A DNA stretch of 46,908 bases from Priapulus caudatus. Lineage: Eukaryota > Priapulida > Priapulimorpha > Priapulimorphida > Priapulidae. A program made the position numbers and the translations under genes. The notes beneath the pieces were generated by a model, which did no database searches, was not told the DNA's origin, and was given only the letters and a program-made list of their open reading frames with translations. Positions 1 through 10,944 of this stretch are shown piece by piece. Every line of letters starts with the position of its first letter. Position 1 is the stretch's first letter. The stretch spans positions 502,686 to 549,593 of the forward strand of contig NW_014577070.1 in assembly GCF_000485595.1 (NCBI RefSeq). The letters run 5' to 3'.

Positions 1-149
1 TATATATATATATGGGTGTGTATGTGTGGACATCGCGCGCGACCTTCAACATTAACTATATATTAGCCCGAGGCGATGTTTCATAGTAGTGGCGGAAGCC
101 CGGGGCAACGCGTGTATGCATAGTTATATATACGGGCATAGTGAGACCC

Positions 150-286
150 ACCTATGTGTGTGTGTGCGCGCACACACGCACACACACAGAACCGCACGCA
201 CACGCGCAAGCACGCGCGCACACACACACACGCACACACGCACGCACACAGAAACAGTAACAAAGAGAGAGAGAGGCACACATACA

Positions 287-326
<40 letters not shown>

Positions 327-327
327 C

Positions 328-360
<33 letters not shown>
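150..360. repeat. (CA)n/(CGCA)n microsatellite
   Basis: Alternating CA, CGCA and GCAC units run almost without break, with a short GA-rich interruption near 265. Open frames on both strands here encode only His/Thr/Arg or Cys/Val repeats, so they are products of the repeat and not genes. Confidence 0.95.
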
Positions 361-364
<4 letters not shown>

Positions 365-692
365 AGTGCACCGGCTATACTGTGTGCTGTGAACGCACAC
401 TGCGACGAAAGGCGCGACGTTTATTGACAAGAGCGAGAGAAATTAATTAAACGTCCTGCTCTGCCCTCCTACCCCCCTTCCCCCTCCCACCGCAAACATC
501 GGCGCACAGCCCTCCTAATGAAACCTGCCATTGAAGCCAACTCGTGGGGGTGAATTCGTAGCCAATTTACAGCCGCACGTAGCTATAAGTAGAACGCTGC
601 GATGATGCCGTGACAACTACGAACGTGACCACACGCGGTGCTGCTACTCCTTCCGTGCATCGCGGAGGAGCAAATGATCTAGCAAGTTATAA

Positions 693-785
693 TATCAGGA
701 GTGTCATAATATAGATCTATATATGACCGGATCTAATCTAATCTAATCTAGATCTAATATAATCTATATTATGACACTCCTGATA
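693..785. repeat. 24-bp perfect inverted repeat (foldback)
   Basis: The arm at 693-716 is the exact reverse complement of 762-785, separated by 45 bases of AT-rich spacer with repeated TCTAA units. The layout fits a small foldback transposon. No target duplication could be assigned. Confidence 0.75.
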
Positions 786-845
786 ATATCTGATGAACAT
801 ACGTCCAGCAAGCAGAACGGCGCACGCTAGACTGCCGCGCGAACT

Positions 846-1010
846 CGGTAGAACGACCCCACCGCTTTATCGGGACAGGTCGGAAACGTGTCCCGAAAGT
901 GTCGCGATTAAGCGGTGAACACATAACGTGCATAAGGATTGTTGTTCAAAGATAAATTTCGTTTAAGCGATGCGCCTGGCCCGATAAAACGGGAACCGCT
1001 GTATATCCAC
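846..1010. mobile_element. Possible pogo/Tigger-like MITE fragment
   Basis: The left part contains GGTAGAACGACCCCACCGC followed by TTTATCGGG, and the right part holds the inverted form CCCGATAAAAC followed by GGGAACCGCTGTATA. Termini of the form GTAGAACCCCGCTT are usual in pogo/Tigger elements of the Tc1/mariner superfamily. Assignment rests on this resemblance and the imperfect inverted repeat. Boundaries are approximate. Confidence 0.35.
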
Positions 1011-1199
1011 GAACGCGCGTGTAGTCGTAACAATTAGTCGTAAGTAAATACCACAATACAATCTATACATACCCATATCAATACTTTGTATCAAGTGCAC
1101 ATGAACGGCTAACAAACAGTTCATGCTACGTATCTCTCGACTGTATAGGTATTTTCACAGTGTAGCTAATGTGCTCGCAGGGAGCGAACGGACGTGGGC

Positions 1200-1312
1200 T
1201 AACTACGTACTACCTACTACGTACTATGTACTACGTACTACCTACTATGTACTACGTACTACCTACTACCTACGTAAGCCTACCTAACTACGTAAGCCTA
1301 CTACGTAAGCCT
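1200..1312. repeat. TAC-rich short tandem repeat
   Basis: Units of CTACTACGTA, CTACC and TACGTAAGCC are repeated irregularly. The tract is itself rich in the palindrome TACGTA. Confidence 0.8.
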
Positions 1313-1589
1313 GTCTGCGCTCGTGGTGGCTTGGGCCGTGGTCACTGCGGGCGCACGCAGCCGAGCTGGTTAGTCTCCCGTCTCTATCGGAGATCGGCGG
1401 CAGCGTCGGGCACGCGCGATCCGATCGTTTGTCATCGTGTCAGACGCTGCCAGGCCGACGCTGCGTCCACCCGCTTGACAGACGAGCCTCTTGACCGGAC
1501 TGGCGCTCGTGAGCGCGAGGATGAGGGGGGGGGGGGGGTCTACCGTCTCGAAAAATACACCGACACTGTCTCTGTCTCTCGCTGTGTGT

Positions 1590-2120
1590 ATGGAAGGATA
1601 TCACCCCCTCTCACTGTTAGTAAAGGAAGATCTCACCCGCTCTCACTGTGTAAAAGAAGACGTCACCCCCTCTCACTGTGCGTGAGGTTACACGTCACCC
1701 CCTCTCACCGCCACCGTGTGTGAGGGAAGATATCACCCCCTCTCACTGTGTAAAGGAAGACGTCACCCCATCTCACCGTGTGTGAGAAAAGATATCACCT
1801 TCTCTCACTGTCTCAGCAGGAAGGCATCGTCCTCTCCCAAATGGCAATGCCTCTAAGACAAAACATCACTCATTCTCACTTTGTCTAATGGGAGACATCA
1901 CCTACTCTCGCTGTGTCTAATGGGAGACACTGTTCCCCTTGACTGTTTCTAGAGAAGACATCGCATTCTCTCACTGTGTCAGAGGGCGTGCGCAACCTGA
2001 CGCCGTCGCCCCCCCCCCTTGCATCAAAGAGAGGACATTTCCTGCTAACTCTAAAGCAAGATATGCACCCATCACTGTATCTAACGGGATGCATCACAAC
2101 CTCGCTGTATCTATGGGGGA
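1590..2120. repeat. Degenerate ~31-bp minisatellite
   Basis: About a dozen diverged units share the pattern (A/C)TCACCCC(C/A)TCTCACTGTGT followed by an AAGGAAGA- or AATGGGAGA-like segment. Spacing is 30-33 bases with some longer units. Divergence rises from left to right. The reading frames crossing it (1169-1723, 1939-2253) change with unit length and are not convincing genes. Confidence 0.85.
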
Positions 2121-2129
2121 AAGCACCAA

Positions 2130-3730
2130 GTCCCCGAGCCGTCGCCAAGAGAGGATGTGCTGGTGCTACCGCCAAGTAATAACGCGTTCCTTTTTGCATT
2201 TACCCTTTACTGCGCCGCATCGTCAATTCATCCATGCGTTCCTATGCCGATAAACGCAGGGTATATCAAACAGCATTCGCCCTTGAATAATTGATCATGC
2301 TGTCATCTAGCAGGCTGGCGTCCATTGCAGTCTGTCGTGATTTCGCGGGGTATATATTAGGGAAACACATGACATTACTTTGTCAAGCAAACCGAAGACA
2401 TAGCGTCGCATCGTGGAACATTCAGATTACTTCGATGATACGTTTTCAATGGAGGGGATCACTAACCAGGAATAATTTATTGAGCAGCGCGGGCGGATAT
2501 TGGCATTCGTTAGCATAGTCAATACTTACTGGTTATTCAATGCGACTGCCAAGCTAGCTCGCAGAAGAGCAATCATTTTCCCCCTTGTACACTGGAGAAC
2601 GAGTGAACGTGATGTAAAACTTAAATGGATATTGCTTCGGCGTTGCTAGAATGAAGGTACTCTATTGGCCTTCATTGGCAACGAAATTGAACATTTATGA
2701 AAAATAAAAATGCACTCGCGGAGGGTACAGCTTATATGCACAAACAGACATGAAGCACGCGCACGCACGCACGCTCCCGTTAGGCTGTTTTCCCTTTTTC
2801 CTTCGAGCATTTCCGGTAGATAGAGGGGTCTGGCCAGTGAATTTTTGTCGGTGAGCGTTGTGAAAGAAGCCAGTGTCGGCACACTGCTAAGGGGAGTCAA
2901 AGTGCCGCTACACTCGTCTCGTGCTACACTTGTACTTACGAGGAAAACGTAGTTCCTAACACGCTTCGCTCTCACTCCGGCGCAGACCGAAAATAAATAA
3001 TGTAGGGACTACATCATAAAATTCTAATCAGATTATTCTCCGCGGACGCACCGAAATTCTTTTCGAGAAGATTCCTTATGTTATGCTGTTAAAATACCCT
3101 TCAAGAGCTGTATCTTCAAAAGAATTTTTTTTTCATAATCCATACCGTAATGAGATCAATTGGGATGAAATCAAATAAACGCGCAGTACAAGGACACGGA
3201 ATGGATGTAGATATGTTAATAATTTATGCACCGGCAGCTACGAAACCTAACACATTTTAGCGATTTTTCACAAAAACGTCATCATGAATATTCGCTCGAA
3301 GACACACTTGATTCGCGCAATACCGAGCCAGAAACTCTGCGCACACGCGGTGCAGCTACAGCCTGTAGGGCATCGGAAATTATAGCTGTTACTTGTCCCT
3401 TTATCACGGCTAGACCACTCGCATAGAAAATGCAAACCCCATTGCTACTTTCTACACGATAGACTATATTTGATTATGCAAAATAACCCGGTGAGATAAA
3501 CTGAAGAATCTACATACAACGGAAATTGGGCATTCGAGTGTACACGTCCCGAATCATATAACGACTACAATATCCAGCTATCCTGTTCTTAGCTGATAGC
3601 AATTGCCAATAAAAAATGGTTGAATCATTCTTTTGTTTGCAAGCCATTCACATTTTTGAGATTTTTCCAGGAAAGATTGCTTAGTGTGATAATGAGGTAT
3701 CAGGTGGCCAGTTTGTTGGAAATGATGCTT
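2130..3730. other. No gene recognised
   Basis: Mixed-composition sequence without a long coding frame, RNA gene or clear repeat. Short frames (for example 2291-2518 plus and 2646-2975 minus) show no recognisable domain or splice context. Confidence 0.5.
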
Positions 3731-3734
3731 CGCT

Positions 3735-3737
<3 letters not shown>

Positions 3738-3769
<32 letters not shown>

Positions 3770-3903
3770 CCATCATCACCATCATCACCATCATCAACAC
3801 TACCATTATCATCATTCATGTAATAATAATATATCACAATTAGTATAATCATTGTAATTATCATCATACTGTCATAATCATCACCATCAATAGCAGCGGC
3901 AAT

Positions 3904-3934
<31 letters not shown>

Positions 3935-4000
3935 TCGTCGTCGTCGTCGTCGCCATCATCATCATCATCATCATCATCATCGTCGTCGTCGTCGTCGTCA
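3738..4000. repeat. (CAT)n/(GTC)n trinucleotide microsatellite cluster
   Basis: Three runs of CAT/ATC units at about 3738-3800, 3913-3937 and 3955-3980 alternate with pure CGT/GTC runs. A short unrelated AT-rich segment (about 3815-3890) interrupts them. Confidence 0.95.
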
Positions 4001-4488
4001 CACTGCTGCCCTGATTGCGATCACGTATATTATTCATTCTATAACATCGACTGCTTTTTAACAGTGCCGTCACGTGATTCTATAACTATATCTTCCTTCA
4101 TCAGCCTTCTCAGGGATATTCCACAATTGCCGATAAATTCTGAGAATCACAAGCGCTCTCTTGAGATTCGAGACTCCATCTTCCAGACGATTTCAACGCT
4201 CCAGCCGGTTTTATTAGATAAAATTATCTTCATCTACGCTGCGTACTAATTTCCACTACGCGGGAGTCATGCGGAAGATGATAGTATAGGTGACCCAAAG
4301 TTTACGCATAGCGCTATACACAACATGCCGCCATTCTAAGACTTAAGTGGACGTGGCGTAGACGATTGCAGTGCTGCCACTTGTAATTCATTGCTATCGT
4401 AAAAGCGATAATGCTCGGTAACAATAAAGAAACCATGTGGGAGGGGGAGGAGCAGATGCGTCGTTAGGACGAATAAGTATCGCATTCA

Positions 4489-4562
4489 ACTCACGAATAC
4501 TTGTAAGAATATTCGCATCTTTCTCTCCATTATGGCGTCGTTTACGGAACAAGTGACGCGTT
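4489..4562. repeat. Isolated copy of ~70-bp tandem repeat unit
   Basis: Contains AACTCACGAATACTTGTAAG, an AATATTCG segment, and ATGGCGTCGTTTACGGAACA. It matches the units at 5026-5215, but the 279-bp element at 4743-5021 lies between them. Confidence 0.75.
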
Positions 4563-4742
4563 AAGGAAGCGTAAAACAGTAAGCCTCCGCAAATTGTTCA
4601 CCGTTGCTCTATTTCGTCCCTAGAAAAGACATTTTTTTGGCATTTTTTTTCGCCGAAATTCGGCAGAGTGCAATAATTTGCATTATGCACGCAAGTTAGA
4701 TGCCTCGTGGACATCTAGAAAGCATTAGAAGTAAAATTGGGG

Positions 4743-5021
4743 TTGTTGTGTATTCGTGACATACCGTCAGGTGGCGTAGCCACAGCCATCGGTTGGTCAT
4801 TTTTGTGTTTGAAATGTGTTCAGACAACTTTGCAGAAATTCTCATCATAGAGCTGGCAAAAGTTTCGAGCGGAGCATAGAGCATGAATCTGTAGTTATTT
4901 AACATGAATAAAGTGCATGTTGTGTAAGCGAAGTAACAGTGTGAGTATTTTTAATTAATTTCTGTTCGATGCTTATTCAGGCCTGCTGCCTATGGACGCC
5001 CTCTACTGTTGTTCAACACCT
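4743..5021. repeat. Interspersed repeat, copy 1 (279 bp)
   Basis: Matches 13195-13484 nearly end to end, from TTGTTGTGTATTCGTGACAT to CTCTACTGTTGTTCAACACC. Both copies contain GTCAGGTGGCGTAGCCACAG and TCAGGCCTG. No coding frame is conserved. The family is not recognised and could be a SINE or a non-autonomous DNA element. Confidence 0.8.
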
Positions 5022-5025
5022 TTAA

Positions 5026-5215
5026 CTCACGAATACGAAATCATAATATTCGTATCTTTCCATTATGGCGTCGTTTACGGAACAAGTGTCGCGTTTAACT
5101 TGCGAATACTTGTAAGAATATTCGTATTTTTCTCTTTTGGCGTCGTTTACGGAACAAGTGTCACGTTTAACTCGCGAGTACTTGCGAGTATATTCGGACT
5201 TTTTGTCTTTGTTCA
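5026..5215. repeat. ~70-bp tandem repeat, about 2.5 units
   Basis: Units begin AACTCACGAATAC, AACTTGCGAATAC and AACTCGCGAGTAC. Each carries an ATATTCG(T/G) segment, and the first two carry GGCGTCGTTTACGGAACAAG. A further copy is at 4489-4562. Confidence 0.8.
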
Positions 5216-5374
5216 GGGGGTGGGGTGGGGATGCGTCCGTAGTGCTTTACAGCAGCCCTTAACGATGCTGCCTGGCGCTCGCATTGACCGCGCTGCCACT
5301 ATAACCCGCCCACATGAGAAGCCACTCCGCTAGCAAATTGCATCTCTCGTCACTCCTCTGTCTCCCTATATCTC

Positions 5375-5900
<526 letters not shown>

Positions 5901-6046
5901 TTCGCTAGCAGCTGCGGGGCCGAGTCATGGCTTCCTGATTCCGCTCCAGTGAGACGAAATCACGACCGGTGATGCTCCTCATCTTTTGCAGATGCTTCAA
6001 AGTTCGTTATCTCTCAGTGCGAGACCAAACGCACTGCCGCCGCATT

Positions 6047-6385
6047 AGCAGCAGCAGCAGCAGCGGCGGCGGCGTCGGCAGCAGTAGCAGCAGCAGCGGC
6101 GGTGGGGCAGCAGTAGCAGCAGCAGCGGCGGTGGGGCAGCAGCAGTAGCAGCAGCAGAGGCGGCGGCAGCAGCAGTAGCAGCAGCAGCGGCGACGGCGGC
6201 AGCGGCGGCAGCAGCAGTAGTAGCAGCAGCAGCGGCGGCGGCGGCGGCGGCGACAGCAGCAGTAGCAGCAGCAGCGGGGAAGGCGGCAGCAGCAGCAGCA
6301 GCGGCGGCGGCGGCAGCAGCAGCAGCATAGGCGGTGGGGCAGCAGCAGTAACAACGGCAGCGGCGTCGGCAGGGGCAGCAACAGC

Positions 6386-6418
<33 letters not shown>

Positions 6419-6545
6419 GGCGGCGGCGGCAGCAGCAGCAGCATAGGCGGTGGGGGCAGCAGCAGTAGCAGCAGCAGCGGCGGCGGCAGGGGCAGCAACA
6501 GCAGCAGCAGCAGTAGCAGCAGTACCACCACCACCACCAACAGCA
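6047..6545. repeat. 500-bp (GCA/GCG)n trinucleotide tract
   Basis: Units of GCA, GCG, GTA and GGC repeat almost without break and end in an (ACC)n run at about 6518-6540. Several frames stay open on both strands, giving poly-Ala, poly-Leu or poly-Ser. That is expected for period 3 and is not evidence of coding. No flanking exon structure was found. Confidence 0.9.
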
Positions 6546-6559
6546 GCGGAAGATCCTGC

Positions 6560-6996
6560 GGCACGGTCCGCGGCTATAAAGCTGCCTGACGATTATAACA
6601 CCCCGCCCCGGCCCGCCGCGCACGTCACCCCCTGCCGACGAACTCATTAAGTAAAACTGACGGCGCTCAATCAAAAACACAAGCACTCATTGATCTGCGA
6701 CGCTCGACAGCACGCGGCGATGACACGAGACTGCATCATCGAGGCGGGCCCCTCCCCCCTATGCCTCCCCTCCCCCTCCAGGCACGCCAAGTTCCGTCAA
6801 ACAGACAGACAAAGGCCGCCATCTTGGGGGGCGGCGGTCCCACTTATCCATGCTTTCACACTCTGACACGTCTCACGCGCTTCGTATATGAATCTCGGGG
6901 AATGCGTCCGTAGATTCGCTCTCGGGCCCGCCGCGTGCGCTGGGCTTCAAGGCCGCCTCCTCGTTACAGGCTAGATGGAAGGCGACGGTAGGGAGC
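6560..6996. other. No gene recognised
   Basis: Moderately GC-rich unique sequence between two microsatellites. No supported frame, RNA gene or transposon end was seen. Confidence 0.5.
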
Positions 6997-7122
6997 ATGC
7001 GTGCATGCGTGCGTGTGTCTGTGTGTGCGCGCGCGGGTGTGTGTGCCCGCGCGCGTGTGTGTGTGTGCGCGCGTGTGTGCGTGCGTGTTTGTGTGCGTGT
7101 GCGTGCGCGTGCGTGCGTGCTG
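6997..7122. repeat. (GT)n/(GTGC)n microsatellite
   Basis: Runs of GTGT and GTGC, including alternating CGCGCG, cover the interval. All overlapping frames are Cys/Val/Ala or His/Thr/Arg repeats. Confidence 0.93.
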
Positions 7123-7736
7123 GCACGAGGGCTTCATATCGGTGCGCCTCTCCTCCACGGCCCGTTATATTACTCATGTTACTCGCATCGTTGCGTTTTC
7201 TCTTGCGTTCGACGGCGAAATGATGATAGTGATAGTAGCGCGCGGGTGCTCCCGCAAAATGTTGACGCTTGAGCGCAACGACGACACTTTGTGTAAAGAG
7301 TGTGCGTTTATTCACGTATTTACGACAAAAACAAACTCATAATTTCTATTCGGATTCGCACGAGATTTCTGTTGCGCCTACGTCGATGTGACATTTTGTG
7401 CCGACTTCTGCGTTTTACTCGCAGCTGCCCCGCCGCTGCCTGCCCCCCCCCTCCCCCGAGCATGCATGCCCCGCCGCGCGCGTACGGAACCCACGAACAA
7501 AAAACAACACGCGTCAGGGAGTAAATAATAGGGCAACGTCCACCGAAAATCCAATCTCATGAAAACGTGTATACGTAGACACGCTCCAGGGAGGTGCTCC
7601 CGTGGGAGGGAATGGGAACGTGACAATGGTGCAGGGATAATTAATCAGCAGGTGATGTCTGTGTTTCTGCCGGCAGGTTGGCTGCTGCAGCGTATCTCCA
7701 TAACGCGTTAGCGACGCGCCAACTGTCATTAAAGTG

Positions 7737-7975
7737 ACTACGTCACGAATTTTTTATGGTAAAATTAGTAAAATTTTTGTTGCCATTTTTTTACATTAAA
7801 AGTAAGAACTAACGTATCGTAAAATTCTTACCTGATAAGATTATTTCTCAACTAGCTAAAAATCCAAAAAACCTGGACGATTTGATATTAGTGTTCATAA
7901 CATTAATTGCTTGCTATGGGCTATGTATGAGTCACGAGTGTATGTTCACATCGAACAATATAGTAAAATGAGTTT
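7737..7975 (-). mobile_element. Short deleted copy of the transposon at 31.25-33.0 kb
   Basis: Bases 7737-7880, including GACTACGTCACGAAT, TCTTACCTGATA and AATCCAAAAAACCTGG, match the inverted right end of the 31250-33000 element. Bases 7900-7965, with TGCTTGCTATGGGCTATGTA, match its inverted left end. The middle about 1.4 kb is absent. The layout is that of an internally deleted non-autonomous derivative. Confidence 0.75.
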
Positions 7976-8131
7976 TTTTTTTACTATTTACGATCTACTT
8001 TTATCGATGCACGATTGTAACTGATCGGAATTATTTTTCGTACTTGGAGCTTTAATTCGTGGAGCATAGGGTGCACCGCAACTGTCTTTCTTTGTTTTCT
8101 GTAAGCTGTCCAGCAAATCTACGTGTAGATA

Positions 8132-8254
8132 CAACTCACCACATAGATTAGATACAATAATGTAACCCAACAAGTGTAGGGGTAATGTAAAGGTAGTAAT
8201 GTAACCCTACTCTTGTTGGGTTACATTATTGTATCTAATCTATGTGGTGAGTTG
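8132..8254. repeat. 43-bp perfect inverted repeat hairpin
   Basis: The arm at 8132-8174 is the exact reverse complement of 8212-8254. The 37-base spacer continues a weaker pairing (GTAGGG with CCCTAC). No target duplication was identified at the ends. Confidence 0.9.
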
Positions 8255-8706
8255 CGTACGTACGCGAGCGTACGTGGGTGAGGTTGCTAGTAGCGACACG
8301 CCTACGCGCCACACCTATTTCTACAGTAAGAATGCAGATCGGTGTCAAGTGACTCGCTCAAGTACAACAGCAATGACGACGGCGAGACTCAAACCCCCCG
8401 ACCTTTCGGTTCGGACTCTCGTGCGGTACTCGCCCACCACTGCCACCCTCCCGCATCTCCACCCTCCTCCATCTCCACCACCCGCCACCCTCCCCTACCC
8501 CACCACCTGCTCGTAAATGCTAGGACGCAGATTCCCAGACGTGCGTCGCGGTGCGCGGCCCAATGAAAACAACGACAACTCTGGCGAGAGCTGGTTTCAG
8601 CGCTAGTAGCTAGACTAAGTACCCGCACACACTAACTTGTTTTAAACGAGCGGCGCGTATTACCGGACCGAAGCGGGTGACATTTTCACGAAATCATCGC
8701 GCGCAG

Positions 8707-8814
8707 CACGTCGCGCCGCGTGGCTGCGTGCACGAGAGCGGTCGTCAGCATCGCACGCAGCACGTCGCGCCGCGTGGCTGCGTGCGCGAGAGCGGTAGTC
8801 ATCATCGCACGCAC
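8707..8814. repeat. 54-bp direct tandem duplication
   Basis: Two units start CACGTCGCGCCGCGTGGCTG at 8707 and 8761 and differ at only a few positions. They are GC- and CpG-rich. Confidence 0.9.
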
Positions 8815-8971
8815 TCACTCAGGAACTAAACACTAAAATGTTTCAATACTAAAATGATGGTAACTAAACACGAAATGTATTTACTACCAATGTTTCTCTG
8901 CTCTCTGTCGCCTATTATTAGTAATATTTTTTTAATCATTCACGAGCGCGGTGCGCTGAGAGCCACACGCA

Positions 8972-9443
8972 CTTGGAACGTTTCAATACTAATATGATGG
9001 TAACTAAACACGAAATAATTCGAACACGAAACACGAAAATAGTCAAATTATTGCTCAGAAACGCACAACCTGAAAAATATAGCGAAATATAGTCTCACTT
9101 CATAGCGGATATATTACATTTTTTATCCTACATTTTTTTATCTTTCTCCTATACTAGTAATAATTTCTTGGAAGTGCCGTCCAAATGCCCCTCTTCAACA
9201 TACAAGTTCACTGTGCACACACAACAGTAATATACTTCTGTTGTTTATGCACAACAGCGTGCGTGCGCTGAGATTGTGTATTGCAAAAGAAAATTTGAAT
9301 GCATATTGCATTCACGTGGAATTATTATAGAGAATTACGTGGAATTAGTCGATAGAGAAAACATAAACATTAATACTTTGATAGTAAATACATTTCGTGT
9401 TTATTTACCATTATTTTTCTTATTGAAACGTTCCAACTGCCTG
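8972..9443. mobile_element. Foldback element with ~45-bp imperfect terminal inverted repeats
   Basis: The left end contains TTGGAACGTTTCAATA, then ATGGTAACTAAACACGAAAT. The right end contains the inverted form ATTTCGTGTTTATTTACCAT, then TTGAAACGTTCCAA. A third copy of the arm lies at about 8838-8877, so an older copy may overlap. The 100-residue frame at 9276-9578 crosses the right end and has no recognised domain. Confidence 0.6.
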
Positions 9444-10265
9444 AGACGACGACGACGGCAGGCACCACACACATTACAAACACTCTACGACTGCAATCAT
9501 TTGCAATTCGCGTCGACAGAATCAGGCCAGCGACCGATGCGCATACGAACGTCCCAGCGGATCGTTCGAAATTCGTAATCTAACGCGTCTCCGCGACAGC
9601 TCAGATCACGTGTTACCGTTCACTGCTCGGCAGACGAATTCTGGAGAAATTCTGAAGCTACGTCTCGTATTCATCCAAGACTGAGGCGTTCATTCGTTAG
9701 TTGTGCTCGAAATTCGTATTTCGAGGGTCGAAACTAGGGATTCGAAATTCGTAATTTTAAGTTAAGAATTCGGAGTTTAGAATGAGCCTTCTGGACTTTC
9801 CTAATGTTCCGAATCGGCTTACACACAGAACCTCACGCGTACGTTCCTTTGCGCAATACATGATCAGAGATATATTTATATAATAATAATAATAATAAAT
9901 AATAATAACAATAAATATAAATTTGTGTTAGCAAATGTGACTTCATATAGTAACGAAGATTTCAGACATACTGTAGCCTACATACAGTGACGCAAGGCCT
10001 CTGATGATTATGATGATGATGATGATCACGAAAGCCGCCGCCATCTGGCTTGAAGTAATTTCTCGATATTGTGATATTTCTACAGTCGACGCGATGAGAT
10101 CGGTTCAGCGAGTAAACACGCATTCACGTGCGCGACTCGTGGTAAGCAGAGATTGCCGACACGCGATGTAGAGAGCTGGCTAAATCCTCGATAAAAGCAC
10201 CTTCCAATTGGCAAAGTAGTTCGGAGATCGCCGCACGTATCAACATCGACGTTAACCGACTCGAG
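9444..10265. other. No gene recognised
   Basis: Contains repeated GAAATTCGTA motifs (about 9565-9755), a short (TAA)n run near 9880-9915 and a (GAT)n run near 10005-10025. No supported gene. Confidence 0.5.
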
Positions 10266-10274
10266 TAATAAGAG

Positions 10275-10441
10275 ATGGGGGAGGGACAGGAAGAGGGATG
10301 GAGGGAGGGAGGGAAGGAGAGAGGGAGAAAGGGAGTGAAAGAAAGAGACGGCGAGAGAGTGAGAAAGAAAGAGAGCGAGAGGCGAGAGAGAGAGAGAGCG
10401 AGAGAGAAAGAGAGATAGTTAGACAGAGAGAGTGAGAGAGC

Positions 10442-10468
<27 letters not shown>
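10275..10468. repeat. Polypurine (GA)n/(GGGA)n tract
   Basis: Nearly uninterrupted purines on the plus strand: GGGA-rich on the left, GAGA-rich on the right, ending in a pure (GA)n run. Confidence 0.93.
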
Positions 10469-10472
<4 letters not shown>

Positions 10473-10589
10473 ACCGCAGCGGAAGGAGGGCAAGGAAGGG
10501 AGGGTCAACATGTTTACTTCCGAAGCAAAAGAGCGATTAGCGTGAGAGCAGTATAGCTCGGCTGAGCGCAATTCCTCGTGGGGAAATGC

Positions 10590-10940
10590 AACGTAGATGT
10601 GTGACAGAGAACGTGGCAGCAGTTCGACAACCGTACATGTGACGTAGATGTGTGACACAGAACCTGGCGGCAGTACGACAACCGTACATGTGACGTAGAT
10701 GTGTGACACAGAACCTGGCGGCAGTACGACAACCGTACATGTGACGTAGATGTGCGACAGAGAACGTGGCAGCAGTACGACAACCGTACATGTGACGTAG
10801 ATGTGTGACAGAGAACGTGGCAGCAGTACGACAACCGTACATGTGACGTAGATGTGTGACAGAGAACGTGGCAGCAGTACGACAACCGTACATGTGACGT
10901 AGATGTGTGACAGAGAACGTACGTGGCAGCAGTACGACCA
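10590..10940. repeat. 51-bp minisatellite, about seven units
   Basis: The motif TGACGTAGATGTGTGACA recurs with starts at 10641, 10692, 10743, 10794, 10845 and 10896, an exact period of 51. The rest of each unit reads AGAACGTGGCAGCAGTACGA then CAACCGTACATG. Because 51 is a multiple of 3 and the unit has no minus-strand stops, long minus-strand frames stay open (for example 10514-10960, a 17-residue repeat). No flanking gene structure supports translation. Confidence 0.93.
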
Positions 10941-10944
10941 TATA

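Noticed and set aside
6007-6686. Long minus-strand frames of 185-213 residues rich in Leu, Ala and Pro
   Set aside because: Several frames are open together through a trinucleotide repeat, with no flanking domain, splice site or start context. They are products of the repeat.
10590-10940. CRISPR-like regular array
   Set aside because: Units are directly adjacent with no unique spacers, and the host is a spliced eukaryotic genome. It is a minisatellite.
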